A stretch of DNA of 64,000 bases from Antedon mediterranea (taxonomy: Eukaryota > Echinodermata > Crinoidea > Comatulida > Antedonidae), in the NCBI RefSeq assembly GCF_964355755.1, contig NC_092674.1:22842001-22906000 (forward strand). The letters are read 5' to 3'. The notes below the pieces were generated by a model. It ran no database searches. It had not been told where the DNA came from and saw only the letters and a program-made list of their open reading frames with translations. The translations under genes were made by a program, and so were the position numbers. Within the stretch, counting starts at the first letter, position 1. Every line of letters begins with the position of its first letter. Of this stretch, positions 44,330 through 58,000 are shown one piece after another.

Positions 44330-44720
44330 GAGCTAGCTGTGGCTACAATACAGTATAGGCCTAGGCCTAGGCCCCTAGGGCCTAGCTACTTTTTAAATTA
44401 GGCCTGGACTCTAGTAGGCCTAGCTAAAAAGAGTAGCCTACTAAGGCTAATAAGTTAGTTTAGTATAGTAGGCCTCCTCTAGGCCTAGACTAGTAGTAGT
44501 AGGCCTACATTTTGTAGTACTACTCTAGGCCTAGGCCTAGGCCTAGTACTATAGTCCCAGTACTAGCACTACCTACACTAGCCTACCTAGGCCTCTAGTA
44601 GCCTACTAGTAGCTCTCTCAGTCAGCATGCAGTAGGCCCTACTAGATGAATCGGCTAGAGTAGGAATACTATATATTAGGCCTAGCTAGAGCTACCAAAA
44701 ACAGTATTAGGCCAATTAGG
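44330..44720. repeat. TAGGCCTA-rich palindromic spacer
   Basis: About 390 bp built largely from taggcctag, ggcctagg and ctagtag words, with many overlapping short palindromes and StuI-like aggcct sites. It lies ~0.55 kb upstream of the anoctamin start codon. It could be part of the promoter region or simply a local low-complexity expansion. Confidence 0.75.
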
Positions 44721-45607
44721 CTTACTTTACTGACTACATTCATTGTTGTTGTATGCTTTTTGCGGTCTCAAAATATTTTCGCTCGCGCAATGATGTTTTT
44801 CTTTTTTTTTGGTCGAGTCAATTTTTGATTGGCAATAAAATTAATTGTTTGATCACGTGCTTAGATACCGTTGCTAAGCTCTGTGTTTACACATTGTCAA
44901 TTAGCTCTATCTATATTATGACATCATCATATTATATAGGCTATTATTAAAATGACAAAAAGATTTTTGTTTTTCAAAACCGCCGTGTATCATTATTTTT
45001 ACATCACTTATACTTTAAAACTGTAAACTTTGCGTCAATTTTCATTTCAAAACCTCAAACAGGAACAGTTTTTTCCAGAACCGTAAAATATTATTTTAAG
45101 TATTACTATTAGTATTGCAGAGAAAAATGTTGTTAAGCTTTAATAAGCCCTTGGATATTAATCAATTTACCCTAAACAAGTCCTAATTAGTGGAAATGTC
45201 CCGCTTGCTCTCTGACTTTTGACTATGTGCGTTTAGAATTACAGAAATGCATGCGCATCGTGACATTTTGTATGTGGTATTGAATTTACTCAAAATCAAT
45301 TGCTGTTAGTCTCACGTATGATGTTCACTTTGAAAAATGAAGTATGTATTGGGATTGTACCAAACCATAGAGGGTGCTATAATTGAATTAAACATAGAGG
45401 GCGTTATTACAAAATCTTGTAATCATGTAGAGATTGGCTAGAGAGCGAACAATATTTATCGCAGTTCAAAAAGTGATTGTTCATAGATACGGCTACTGTA
45501 GGGTCCAACAATTGACAAAGCCCTGATGTATTCAACAAATTATTAATTTCATTGCCATTTAAAACAATTTCTATATAAAATGTTATGATTTAGGTGTTCA
45601 TCATAAT

Positions 45608-46010
45608 ACTCCAGGTTATTGTTTTCATGCTGCTGCTCTAGCCGGCCCGCTACGTCACACGAGATGACTCATTCATTAGATGAAATCAAGCAGCTTTATA
45701 GTACTACACTTTGACATTTTTGTTAAAATGGAAACTCCACTATAATTTATTGGTACCACCTGTTGAATCCAAAAACGGCTGAGAAAAGAGTCTAACGACA
45801 AATCTCAAAGCATTCTGGTATTTATGAGTCCCATGATATAATTCGCTGTCAGATAATCATTGAATTATTATCAAAACAGTCCATTGCAGTTTTTGTTTGT
45901 AATAGGATACTTGAAGTATCTAGGCGTGATGAAGTGACCCCCAGACTTGACCTTAGCAATAACAATAAGCGAGCAGCGTTTTTTGTAAGAAATATTCTTG
46001 TTTATTATAC
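45608..46010 (-). repeat. Repeat family D copy, uninterrupted
   Basis: Reverse orientation: gctgctgctctagccggccc at the left and cgttttttgtaagaaatatt at the right. About 85% similar by eye to the 8.9-9.5 kb copy outside its nested insert. Confidence 0.7.
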
Positions 46011-47616
46011 TAGATGGTACGCTATCTAGGTCGTGCCCACAGATGGTTCTGGAATACACAGTAATTTCAGCGTAACAAAACTGGCGATTTCAAATGTACG
46101 TACCGCAGGACTATAATACATTGTCGTTTACAGAAACGAATAAATAGACACGATGATTTATGCAGTCAACTAAAATTAGCACCCTGGGAATTACTTCCGA
46201 AGGATAAACTTATCACAAAATGAGTCCAAATTTTTGATTTGGACTCATTAAGAAACCCAATTTGTGTTTTGTATGGGTTTTTTTATATTAGGGTTGAGGG
46301 ATGGGAAAGCAGATAGGTACAAAGAGGAACAATTTTTAAATATGTTCTTTATCCACTCAGTAACGAAATATTTTTTTCGTGTTTTATAGGCCTATAAATA
46401 ATATACCTCTAAATACAGTAAAACATTTGCGATTTAATACTTTGTTAAAACTGTCACTGTCATAATCGATTGAAATATTAAAGTACATGTCACGATACAC
46501 CACTACGACGTTTATTTTATTGGTAATTATTAATTATTAATACAAACGTTGAGAAGGAACTGTCAGTATAAAGTTTATTTGTATATAATAATGTGTTTAT
46601 ATATCTAACAGTAGATCTTATCCACAATCTCAGTAATAAAGTTTATCTGTATATATTTTTATATTACATCTAACAGTACGAACATTCACAGTAAGAAAGG
46701 TTCGATTCAAATGAGGACTAAAAATAGTTAATAGGTATTTACAGTATTGTCAAAGTATTGCAAGTTTATTCTCAAAGGGCCCATATATTTACCTACCGTA
46801 TGTGTTAAACCAAGGGCTCATAAATTTACCTACTTGTGTTAAACCAAACTCTGGCAGACTGAGAGATTGGGATGTTCCATTCATCGCAAATCAATAAATT
46901 TGTATAATCGTATATTAAATCTATCAAATTAGTATTTTTTTAAAGAAAATCGGCATGTCTTCAACATTATGATGGTGTACTCTAGCTGTTCAACCGGTTT
47001 TCAGCTATTAAAAACAATTATCGTAGGAGGAGATAGGAAAATGCGAAGCCTCCTCGCATTTTTGTGGCGGGTATTTTTCAAGATGGACATCCATTAGACA
47101 GTGTATACCACGATCGGAAAACACCCCTATTTGGGGCAAATCGTTAAACCTAAATTTGTTTTAATCGTCAATAACTAATTATCTAACTTAATTTAATTAG
47201 TAAACAGGGTTACATCAGGTGGTTAAAATCAGTACCGAAAGTACGAACCAACTTTATATACCATCGAGTAAAAATTCTAGAAGTAAGGCGCGATTTACCG
47301 AATTTTGCCCTTACGTAAATTTATATATAGATATTATGTTTTGACATATTTACAGCGGCCATATTCAAGATTCACGCCCTGTTGCCATTTATAATTTCAC
47401 TGCCAGGAGTTCACCCTCTAGCCAATCCATATACCTCAATGATAGTACAGTAAACAATTATGTATCTCCAGTTTTCTCACATATTTTACATCTATTTATT
47501 TATTACAAAAAAATACATTACAGTATTTTATATATTTTTTTTAAAAATGTAACAAAATACTGTGCTAATTGGCCATATAATCAATATTTAAATTTATGAC
47601 TATTTCAGAATTGTAT
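46011..47616. other. Intergenic, nothing recognised
   Basis: Lies between the anoctamin promoter side and the Roco 3' end. AT-rich, with a short duplicated phrase (tcagtaataaagtttat / gtataaagtttatttgtat at 46,565-46,655, and 'atatttacctac' / 'aaatttacctac' with 'gtgttaaaccaa' at 46,788-46,845). No ORF with motifs. Confidence 0.5.
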
Positions 47617-48023
47617 ACCGTATTTATTCAAATAAAGCCCCGCTTTGAATAATTCAGCGCCCCCACCCCCCTCTCCCACCCTCAAATAAAACATCGTTTG
47701 AAATAAACTCCGGCCTCCTCTAATAAAATGCCAAGGGTTTTTATTTTTTCCTCAAATAAATGCTCCGTCAGATGCATATACCACACAATATTGTATTTTC
47801 AAACATTCTATTTGTAGTAGAATCATTGACTTCCATGATTGACCAACCAATCTGTATTTTATCACTACTTGATATTGTGTTATATTTTATCATATTTAGG
47901 GAGAATTTATTTGATTATACATGTTACCATTATTATGCTATGCATATTACGCTTCTATTGAATAAACGCCCCTCTAATAACCCTCCTGAACAATAAACGC
48001 CCCTATTCAAATAAATACGGTAT
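47617..48023. repeat. MITE family C, ~405 bp
   Basis: Ends ataccgtatttattcaaata and tattcaaataaatacggtat are complementary over about 22 bp, with GC-rich 'cgcccc' subterminal blocks on both sides. The weak interior ORF is probably not coding. A truncated relative lies at 1760-2040. Confidence 0.8.
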
Positions 48024-48760
48024 ATCATTTTTTATTATTATTTTAGACATCTTTCACCATTATTCTATAAGTACGAATTTTGGTTTAAAACCACTCATAG
48101 CACACTATATAATACAATACAAAATAAATATAATTGCAAACTGGGAAAAACCAACAATGCTGTGGGTAAAGAAGGATAGATCTCAATAGACATAAATAAT
48201 TTAAAAGCTATATCAATAATAGCATAAACACAATACACTATCTTTTAAAACTGGGTAAATAAAGATATTCCTAAATGCAAGGACATTTTTCGTATAGAGC
48301 ATCTTGCCAAACAGTGTGTGTACAAAGAACCCTTATATCATTATTTGGTAATTCATCATTGAACTGGGAAATACAGACCTTTAATATGGCACACGATAAG
48401 ATGCTCAGTCAATTAATGTTAAATCTGGTGGAGCAAACTGATTAAAGTATCCAAACAGGGCCAAAAACGGTCATTTTGATACTCCATGTATCTGGATTGA
48501 CCGGAATTGTAGCAGGAATGTGAAAAACTACATTAAAAACCATTACGGAGGGGTTGTCAACATAACCAAAATTTGTACTGGCAGGCTTTACATTTTTGTT
48601 TACAATACCTGAGTGTGGGGTGTGTTGGAAGTATCAGGGAGATACTCATGCCGTTTGAGCATAATGAGGTTTTCAAATTATCAAAATTGTACTCTGTTTT
48701 AAACTAGTGAACATTTGAAAGGGCAGGTATATTTTCTAGTACAATGTATTGTCACTAATT

Positions 48761-49044
48761 TTAAGCATCTCTATTTCTCTCAGCTGCTTCTAGTTTTTCA
48801 ATAATGTCCATTCTCCCCTCAGCTTTCAATGCTTCTTTTACTTTTTCCACCTGGTTCACATCAGAATCCTGGCCGTTTCGCCATCTTACAAGTGATTCAA
48901 TTGTTTGTCCCACAATATCACCTGGAAATTTTACCTCAATCTGTGCTAATTGTGCATCCTTAATACCAAGATGTCTAAGAAAGCTTTTCCAATCTTTCTC
49001 CATCATCTCGGAAATCACTAAGAAGTCCAAATCTGATAAGGAAC
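48761..49044 (-). CDS. Death domain 3 and stop of the Roco protein
   Basis: Last coding exon, acceptor ttttacag, phase 1, ending in TAA (48761-48763). Pattern: FLVISEMMEKDWKSFLRHLG, AQIEVKFPGDIVGQTIESL, VRWRNGQDSD and VKEALKAEGRMDIIEKLE, closing the six-helix fold. The short tail is AAERNRDA. The motif order is typical of adaptor death domains. Confidence 0.88.
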
Positions 49045-52000
49045 CTGTAAAAGAAATAATAGAAAAACAAACAATTGTTAAAGACTATCAAATTTCTATT
49101 ATAATTCTCGACAGTTAAGACAAGCTTTAAACACACTTTTAATTTTGTTCATCATCAGTTTGTTTCGCAAGGTGTTATGGTTGCTTGTGCACGCCTCAGA
49201 TATACTATGCAAGAGCCATCATTACAATACTATCAAATAACTTTGAACTCAATTCTAACTTTTTAGTTAAATTCTTTTCTAGTTTCTTCTCTATATTTTA
49301 CTGTTATAATAATATTATTTTGTTAAATTAATTGATATAATGACATAAACATTAGATATACTTTAACATCATTAATAAATATAAAATGTGAGACTCAGTT
49401 TCCCATTACAATCATAATAAAAGTTCATAAAAGTACATTAATACAGAAAAAAATACTCAAAAGAAAGTTAAACAAGAAATATTTCTTACAAAAAACGCCG
49501 CTCGACATTTTAAAATTAATCATTTTTCTTTTGATTAATTTATGATTTATTAAAAAGATGTCCTTTAATCGCAAAGATACATACAAATCACAGATAATTC
49601 TTTAATTATGAATCACATGCCCATTTTTGCACTAGTTAATTGTATACACAGCATTTGAAAGAAGACATGTGTACCTATCCAACAATGTATTATTTGCCAA
49701 CAAATATTAATCTACTAATTAAAAAATGGCATTTAAAAATGGTCAATTTTGAACTTTAATGTGCTGTAGCCTGTTTGAATGTGACCTCAATCTGAACTGT
49801 TGTAGGCATGCAACTGAATACCCCCTAGAGCCAACTTGTGTGGTGGTTCTTCCACAATCTGTTGATTCGCGTCAACCAATCAAAGGGCAAGAATCCAAAA
49901 TCATTCAACCGTGAGCCCTCATAGACTTGCAGGAGTCATCTCTTGTGACGTAGCGGGCTAGAGCAGCAGCGTGAAAACAAGTTACAATATCACAAATGTT
50001 CAAAAATACTGTACTGTACAAGTCACAATTGTTGCTTAATTACTATTTAAACATGTATTATTTAACAATTTTTTACAGTACCATATTGAACTTTAATTAA
50101 TTAGTTTTTAATTTAATTAAATTTTTTTTAAATATCATAGAATAATAATTATACCTTGTCTTGAATGGTCTTCAGTTACAGGTTTGTCCTTGAAAGCAAC
50201 ATCATATTTGTAGACATGCCTTGTACACAAGAGCTTGGCTAAATTATTGTGTTCATGTCTTAAAGCAATGATCATGGTTGGTAATTGGTTTGCTGGTTGG
50301 CGTTGTCTCCAACTATCCAGAGCATTCATCATTCTGTCTTGTAAATATCTGTGTTGGTCTTCGATGTCATTAAGATCAGTCCATTTAGCTCCAAGTCGCA
50401 GTGCTAGTCTTCTCCATCCTGAGCCTAAGTTCTCACAGATGAATAGTAGGTCTTGATCATCAAAATTATCTACAGTAAACAAGAGAAAAGAAATAGACAT
50501 ATTATATACAAGTGAAAAAATTAAATGAGAGTCACTAAGATTAAGAAGATAAAGGGAATGCAAGTGAAGAAAAGAAAAATAAACAATAATACAAGTACAA
50601 TATGTGAGTGAAAACCATAATGTAAAGAGGGAAGAAAAAATGCAATTGCATGAAGAAAATTCTGAGTGAATACAATTAATACGAGTATAAAATGATATCT
50701 CTGTTGGGCTTAATCTTCAAATGAACCAGGAAAAGCAAAAAAAAAACATCAAGAAATTTAAATGAGATGTATTTTTCTAGTAAAATGTTACTGGCTGAAA
50801 TATGATTAAAATTGTTCTCAAAATTAACTAGTAATACACAAGAGGCAATGTTGAAGGCACATACTGTAGAGATGGTGGAGATGGAATTGAGGACACCAAT
50901 ATAATTCATAGTACAGCACATGCATGTCATTTATTATATAGTATACCTGAATTTTTTACGATATCTTGAGGATTTGAGTCAGATCCAGTATCATTCTGAT
51001 ATCTACTGGCAAGATCCTTTAACCCATGTTGTTTTAAAGCATTGCACAATACTGCAATTTGATTGTCTCCACTTCTTTTACATCTCCATTGCTTTAGCAT
51101 ATATTCTGTAGCCTTATCGATTTGCCTTTCATAACCTAAACTGTTCAATTTAGACCATTTATGCCCAAGACGAACACCTAGTATTTTCCAGCAATGTCCA
51201 ATTTCCTCGGATACTTGTGCAATGATGATGTCATCCACATAACCTTTGAGAAACAACAAGCTACGGTTTTAATAAAATGAAGAACACAATTGTATAATAC
51301 ATACAAAGAAATATAAAACATAAAAATAAGTTTGACTCGTAACGTCTTCAGCTGCATTTATTATCTCTCTAACTCTTTTATTGTTTGCTATGGATCATTA
51401 CTCTGTGATGTAATGATCTCAGTAATGTTTGCAATTTTTTTAGGCATTGATAAATTATGTTACATAATACGTCAGTATTACTACAATATTGAAATTTCTT
51501 ACCATTAGGTTTGGTAAGTTCAAGTTGAGACTGCGGAACATCTATAAAGATAAATACATTAGATATTATTTTATACCATGGACAAATGAACACAAGGATA
51601 TGAATCAGTTTGAGATCAAATGTCTTTTGCGGCACAGCATGGGACTGCCCACAATGTTACAAAATAATTAAGGGCTTCTTAGCGACGCATGTGCCCATGA
51701 GGCAAAACTCTCCCTTAGCAGAAATGGTCCACAGGCCTGTCAAGAGTGTCAGCCCATAAAAAACACAATTGTACTTTGATTATTTTAACTGCCCATCAAA
51801 TACAACCCAAGGGTACTATTTGGTCATTTACAACAAGGTCACCTGGACAGCTCATGAAAATTCCTACATGGTTTTCAGCAATTTCTGTAGTGAAGTGTCT
51901 GTCACACTCCAGCTGGCCTCTAATGTGTGTCAAGATAACCAATCAGAACTCCTAAATTGTTTAAAACAGACCAAGATTTATTACCCGGATTTTTTAAAAA

Positions 52001-55000
52001 ACCCGGGTGAAATGGACTGATTCTGCTAAGGGAGAGAAATGCCTAATGCATTAAGATGGCATGTGTCTTTCAAAACGTGGGATGGTTAGTGACATATCGC
52101 AACTGGCCAGCCAATCCTAGATCAGAAATGCCAGCTTGGCTTTGATTAGACCCGGTGATCGGTCGTGACATTGATGTCAACTAACCAATAGCCAATCACC
52201 AAGGCAGATTCATGAAAAAGCCAATGCCTAGTCATGTATTTAAAACAATGTTTTTGGACTGCACATCACTGCACACGGTAAAGACATACATGGTCAAATG
52301 CATTTAATTTAATATTCTATAGATTAACGTAACTTTTAGTTTCAGGAGGCTTCCAGAACAATATAAAATAAATATCAAAATAACATTAACCTTGTGATGG
52401 TACAGTCTTGCCAAACAATTTACGATAGCGTGTCACTTCCATCCCATTGCTTCCACAAGGGAGCACATCTTTGTCGAACTTGCGAACAACATGCATATGG
52501 GCATCGTTACTACATACACAAGGGATGTACATTTTTAATTCAACACCTCGTGCACCTCTTGGGCTGAAAACTTGTAATTCTGTTTCAAGGAAACGTAGAA
52601 CCTAGAAAAAAATTATACACCAATCATACACTTACGTTTAAACTGTTACTTTTTAAAATGTAATGAATTTTAATATTATAACAACTAGTGAAACATTTAA
52701 TGAATAGGCAAACTGCCTTAAAATGTGGAACTAGAAACTATTCTCATCATCAGAACAGAAAACAATGCCTAGAGTACTTATATACCAATAGGACAGGTTG
52801 TATGTAAATGAGGAAGTAATTAGCATGATAAAACAACAAGGAACTATAATAATAATTGATGAGGTTCAAAGGCTATATTGCTCCATATTTTTGGTGGTAG
52901 AACGAGTCTTCTCGGATAAGAACTATAAACTGTAGATCCAGTACACAAAATGCTTGTATGCAGATGAAACGTGGTACTATTGTAGCTCACAGCCACTGTC
53001 CTGGACAAAATCGTGCCGTAGTTGGCAGAACCAACATGACTTGAGGAGAAGCGTGTAGTTGAAAAGTGTAACAGCTCATTGAGACGAAATTGTTTGTGGA
53101 ATGCGCTATATTAACATTAGAATGGAGGATTTATTGACTATGAATGCTGATTGATGGATAATTTGGTAGATGACTGGTGATGATTGATAATTGGTTATGA
53201 TTTATGGTGATTGATGAGAATGAGGATTTCATTATTTATTTGGTCTTGTTTTCCTTATTTACATTTAACAACAAAACTGAATTGGGGAGATCAGGGTCAA
53301 CCTAAGTGAACACTGTAGCAGAGCCGATTGACCCAGATGACAGATGATGATTCAAGAGGTTTTTTTTCTTGTTTGGCACGTTAGTGGCCCATAACTGTAT
53401 GCCATTAAAAAAAATAATTAATGATGCAAGCATACCTCTTGACATAAACTAGGTAGAGGTTCATCATCCTCTGTAGGTCTATCAGTGTTGATGATCTTTC
53501 TCCTTGCTATTGTTGTCTGCAACATAAAAATAGCAAAAGAAAGATGTTTTCACTAAACAACATATCACAAATGATTATGACTTTTATTTAAGTTAAGTTA
53601 GTCATGTCATGTATATTGACAAACCACTCAAACTGTACTGTACAATGCATGCCCAAACTTTGGACCTGTAGGCAAATTTATTCAAGATCTCTTAGTTTTA
53701 ATGCAGGGGGTAATAACAGTTGCTGGCATATCATAACACTTCATAATCTACAGGATAAACATATCTATCTAGTACTAATGTGAATTATGTATACCTGGAA
53801 CATACGGCAGTGTTTGATGGTAGCTACATCTAGAATGACATGATGGTGCTCATCAACATCTAATTCTACATGCTCATATGATAGTTCAGGTTGAATATCT
53901 TCCATCTGGAACTTTTCAATGAACTTAGTAGCTGCACGCTGAAAAAAATCATCTGGAAGATAGCCAGCAAAACCATGAAAAAGTGAAATTGCACCTTTCC
54001 CATTATGGAAAATTGGTTTCCTATCAACGTGTTCTGGCTTCAAACGTGAAAGCACATAGAAAATCCGGCCATCACCCTTTAAAGTAAAAGAGAAAGCAAC
54101 ATGTTATTTTAGCTGCAGCTACTGCTGTTGTCATTGGAATCTTCATTCAACAAGATGTTGTTTTAAGAGGTTTGACATGTGAGGTGCAAAAACTAAAGCA
54201 ACTTGGAATACCTTTGTACTCTTTTTTTCACACACTAAACCAAACTTCTGCATTAGTGATGCAAAGAAGTTAAATGTTTCTTCGGAATCACAGAAATTCT
54301 TCCACAAATCCTTCAACAGCCGTTCCATTAATATACCAGAGTTGAGGTTTCTCCAATCATTTTTAAAAATTGGATTCTAATAAAAAAAAAATCCATTTCA
54401 ATTGTATAAGAGTATATCTAGATTGCAAAACTATTAAAAATACTTGTTATAAGCTTTTATTGTAACACACCAAATAGATTTTTGTCATTTGATTGTACAT
54501 TCATTTTTGTTACACAGGGAGTGAGCAACCACGTACATGAAAAGAGGCTAGACTGTTGTTGACTGATCATATTCAATCAACCTGTAGTGAGCACCATACA
54601 TAATTGTTCTACTCTGTCAAAAATTGGAGTGCTGCTATTTCGAATGGTTTAGGCCTTGGGCTAGCTTTTTGTTAAAGTAGGTGTGTTATAAAACAAATAA
54701 TGAATGTTGTATTCATACAAATAATTTCGTTCAGTAAAAGATGAAAATATAACACCTTATGAAATTATTTCTACCATTTCACTCATAAACATTCATTTGT
54801 ATAATTTAGCAAAATAAAAGCTATAGGCCTACTTTTTTTACACAAATCTCAGATAAAAATGGAATTTAATGGATTAATTAATTTTATCTATATTTTTTAT
54901 AAGTACATTTTTTATAAAACATTTAAAAATGTAGTTATATTCAAAATTCTGTACACAGTAGCAAATCATTTATAAACAACATGTGCTAACCTGAAGCTTA

Positions 55001-58000
55001 GCATCTATAACTGTGATGATTGTTTTGAACATGTCTACCAGTCGTATCAAGTCTAAAACCACTAGATGTTGTAAGCATTCGTTATCAGGATAATACAGAA
55101 TTTCACCGATATCATGTAAATACTCAAGAAGCACCCTGAAATTACGTTCTCCAAGGCGGACAACTAACTCAATGATCTAAAATTAAAAGACATTTTATTT
55201 TAAAATGTTTTCAGTGTTGTCAGATTTAAAGAACCAACCCCCTTTCACTAAATACAAAACAAAGATGTATGTTCTCCATTGCAGTTGAACTAAGACCTTG
55301 CAGAACAAAATCCAAATTTTATTATATTCCACTTCCCCAGATTAAACGTAATAAATTTCTAAAATGTCTTAAGCTCTATCTACACTATCAAACTACAAAA
55401 AAAGTGTGATGTGCCCAAATATGGTAGTGATATGGCATCATCATGCCCATATATGGGCATTTTTTTGTCATAAAGTTTGAAAGTGTAGACATAGCTTTAT
55501 TGTCTACAGCCCCCACCCCTCCACCCCACAAAAATTCACAAATGAATGTTTTAAAAAGATTCTTGTGTCTAACCTCTGAAGTTGGTAGATATATGTTATC
55601 CTTTTTTAATAATTGGATCTCCTTCTGGACTCGCAGCCATTTAATTGGCATAGGACGGATCATTTTTTTGGCAATCTCCAATATTTGCTTTATGATGCTA
55701 GAGGCATTGTTATTCCCAAATGGTAAACTATTTTCAATGGCAAAAATAGTTGAAAGCACGATTGCCTCATATGGTTTGCCTTCCAGCGATTGTTGAACTT
55801 TTTTTGATAACTCTTCAAACTGCAAGAACAATACCATGAAATGAAGATATTATGTGGCAAGTACGAATTACATTATTAGGGACTGGTACGTTGACTGGCA
55901 AATGTGAGTGCTTGTTCAGTGGCATTTTGACGTTTTCTCTGTGACATGAGTACCAGTGGACGTATGACGGCATAACACTGTAAAAGTTTACCCAAAACCA
56001 TGGCCGAGAATCTCGTGATGTTTTCTGAGAATGTAGTAAAGTGATTTTCAGTCAAATTGTATTTGAATTATTCATTTTGTATTGGTTATTTTAAATAAAG
56101 CTTTTACTAATACAGGTTATGGCCTGGGTCTTATCACTAGGACGGCAGACTTCAGTCAGAAAATTAAGGATCTCGGCTAGGCCTAAGCTACACACTTAGC
56201 CTGACTTAAGCCCTGTGTACTACCACCGGCCTAGCGGTGGAATAGCTCCACGGATGAGCGCTACTATAGAGATTACAAGGTCAGATCCCAAGGATTAGTG
56301 AGGGAGAAGTTGTAACTGTAGTAAAAAATTAATCGAACAGGGTATTTATGATGGCAACATACAATGTCCTTGTGCTGTTTTAACTTCCTAGTTTTTAAGC
56401 TTTCAATATTACATTTACATACATAGGCATAAAAAGTGTTTTTTATATGGTAGCTTCTCCCAATTGTTCATACAGCTTATATTGTACAATTTTTTAATTT
56501 AAAAACCACCCTGCCATTTTTTACTTTACATATACTACACCTTTTGTTTCCTTTCCTCATCATTCTCTCCGAGGCTGTTTAAATGTGTACCTATCAGTAA
56601 CACATGTGGATTATCCTCTCCTCCACCTTTACTCTGTGTATACACTGAACGAATCCAGAAATGAATGAACTGTAAATTTGTCATTCTATGTGAATATAGT
56701 TCATCCTAGATTTGTTTTAAATAAAATAAATGAGCACATCATTAGTAAAATTATATATAGGTATTTATTCATAAAAAAACACATAAAAAGTACAAACAGA
56801 AGGCAGCCAACAGCTGAAAAATTCTGCAAACAACGTACATTTACTCAGGAAGTTACATGGGAGAAAATTTTACTTGGAAAATATGATGTCAAAATTAATG
56901 AAATATTTTCCATTTTAACTTTCTGTGTTTATAAAAATAAAGTCAAACACAGACTAGGACTTGTTAAAAAATGTCCATGGTTAATGTTCACTGCGGAGTT
57001 AGAAGATATAATCAATTGTGAGTTTTTAATAAATAAAGAAAAGGCAAAAAAAATGTGGTCAGATATGGACCGTAACAATTTAGCAAGGTATAAAATTAAC
57101 GTTTATAAAATTGATATTTAGGTAAAGTAAAATATAACTTTTTTTTTTTGATTGTCTGAAAGAGATAAAAAGAGTTATAAAATTAAGAATTCTGTGGTAA
57201 ATTATACGTACATTGTTAAGGATTGAAAAACGTGTAAAGAGTGTATAACATAGAGGAATTTTTTTTTCTTTCCTTATACTATTATATATAAAATGCAATG
57301 GTAGGAGTGAGATATCAGTTGTACTGAAAGTTAGTTAATGTCAATTATATTGTATTGTATCATTACATTACTCATGTGCTCAATGTACTCATTGTAAACG
57401 AACATTTTATTGATGAAGAAATAAAAGTGGGTCGATCCTACATAAGACAAAAAAAAAAAAACAACGTACAAAGTAAAAATTCAACAGAATCAAACAACAA
57501 TATAATATATACAAGTACAAGTAAATCATTAATAATGTTAGGGATGGTAGAGCGTTTCCAACGATTAGTTTTACACAAGGGATCCAACAAATTAATATGT
57601 CTCAAATTGCGACCGCAGTTACGATAAGGGGAAAGCATATCACGATAGAGTTTAGAGAGTAGTAGCCCCTTCCCAAACTTCATCATCAAGTTATCTCTTC
57701 TGGCTTCAAGGGAACATAATCCAGACATGGATAAAGCATTTTCATAACTGATGTAATTAGCACCGTATATACATCTTAGAGCTCTCTTCTGTACCCTTTC
57801 AATTCTAGTACATTGGATATTGGTTAATGAGCTATGTCACAAGGGACACGCATATTCCAAAACTGGACGTATGTACGTAGTAAAAACATTTAACAGGTCG
57901 TTAGCTGGGGCCAAAGCTTTCCTAAGAATGGAAAGGGTAAAAAGTCGTTTAGATGCTTTAGAAACACATTCATTAATTTGAATGTCCCATTTAAGATCAC

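Noticed and set aside
44330-44720. CRISPR-like or satellite array
   Set aside because: The words are short, overlapping and irregularly spaced, with no repeat-spacer pattern. The genome is eukaryotic.
54143-54211. Extension of the COR exon to its downstream stop as the true end of the Roco protein
   Set aside because: A good donor (AAAG/GTATTC) and a phase-matched next exon with COR homology follow, so the longer spliced model is preferred.
55443-55796. 117-codon plus-strand ORF
   Set aside because: It is the antisense of the post-Roc exon plus a MITE end.
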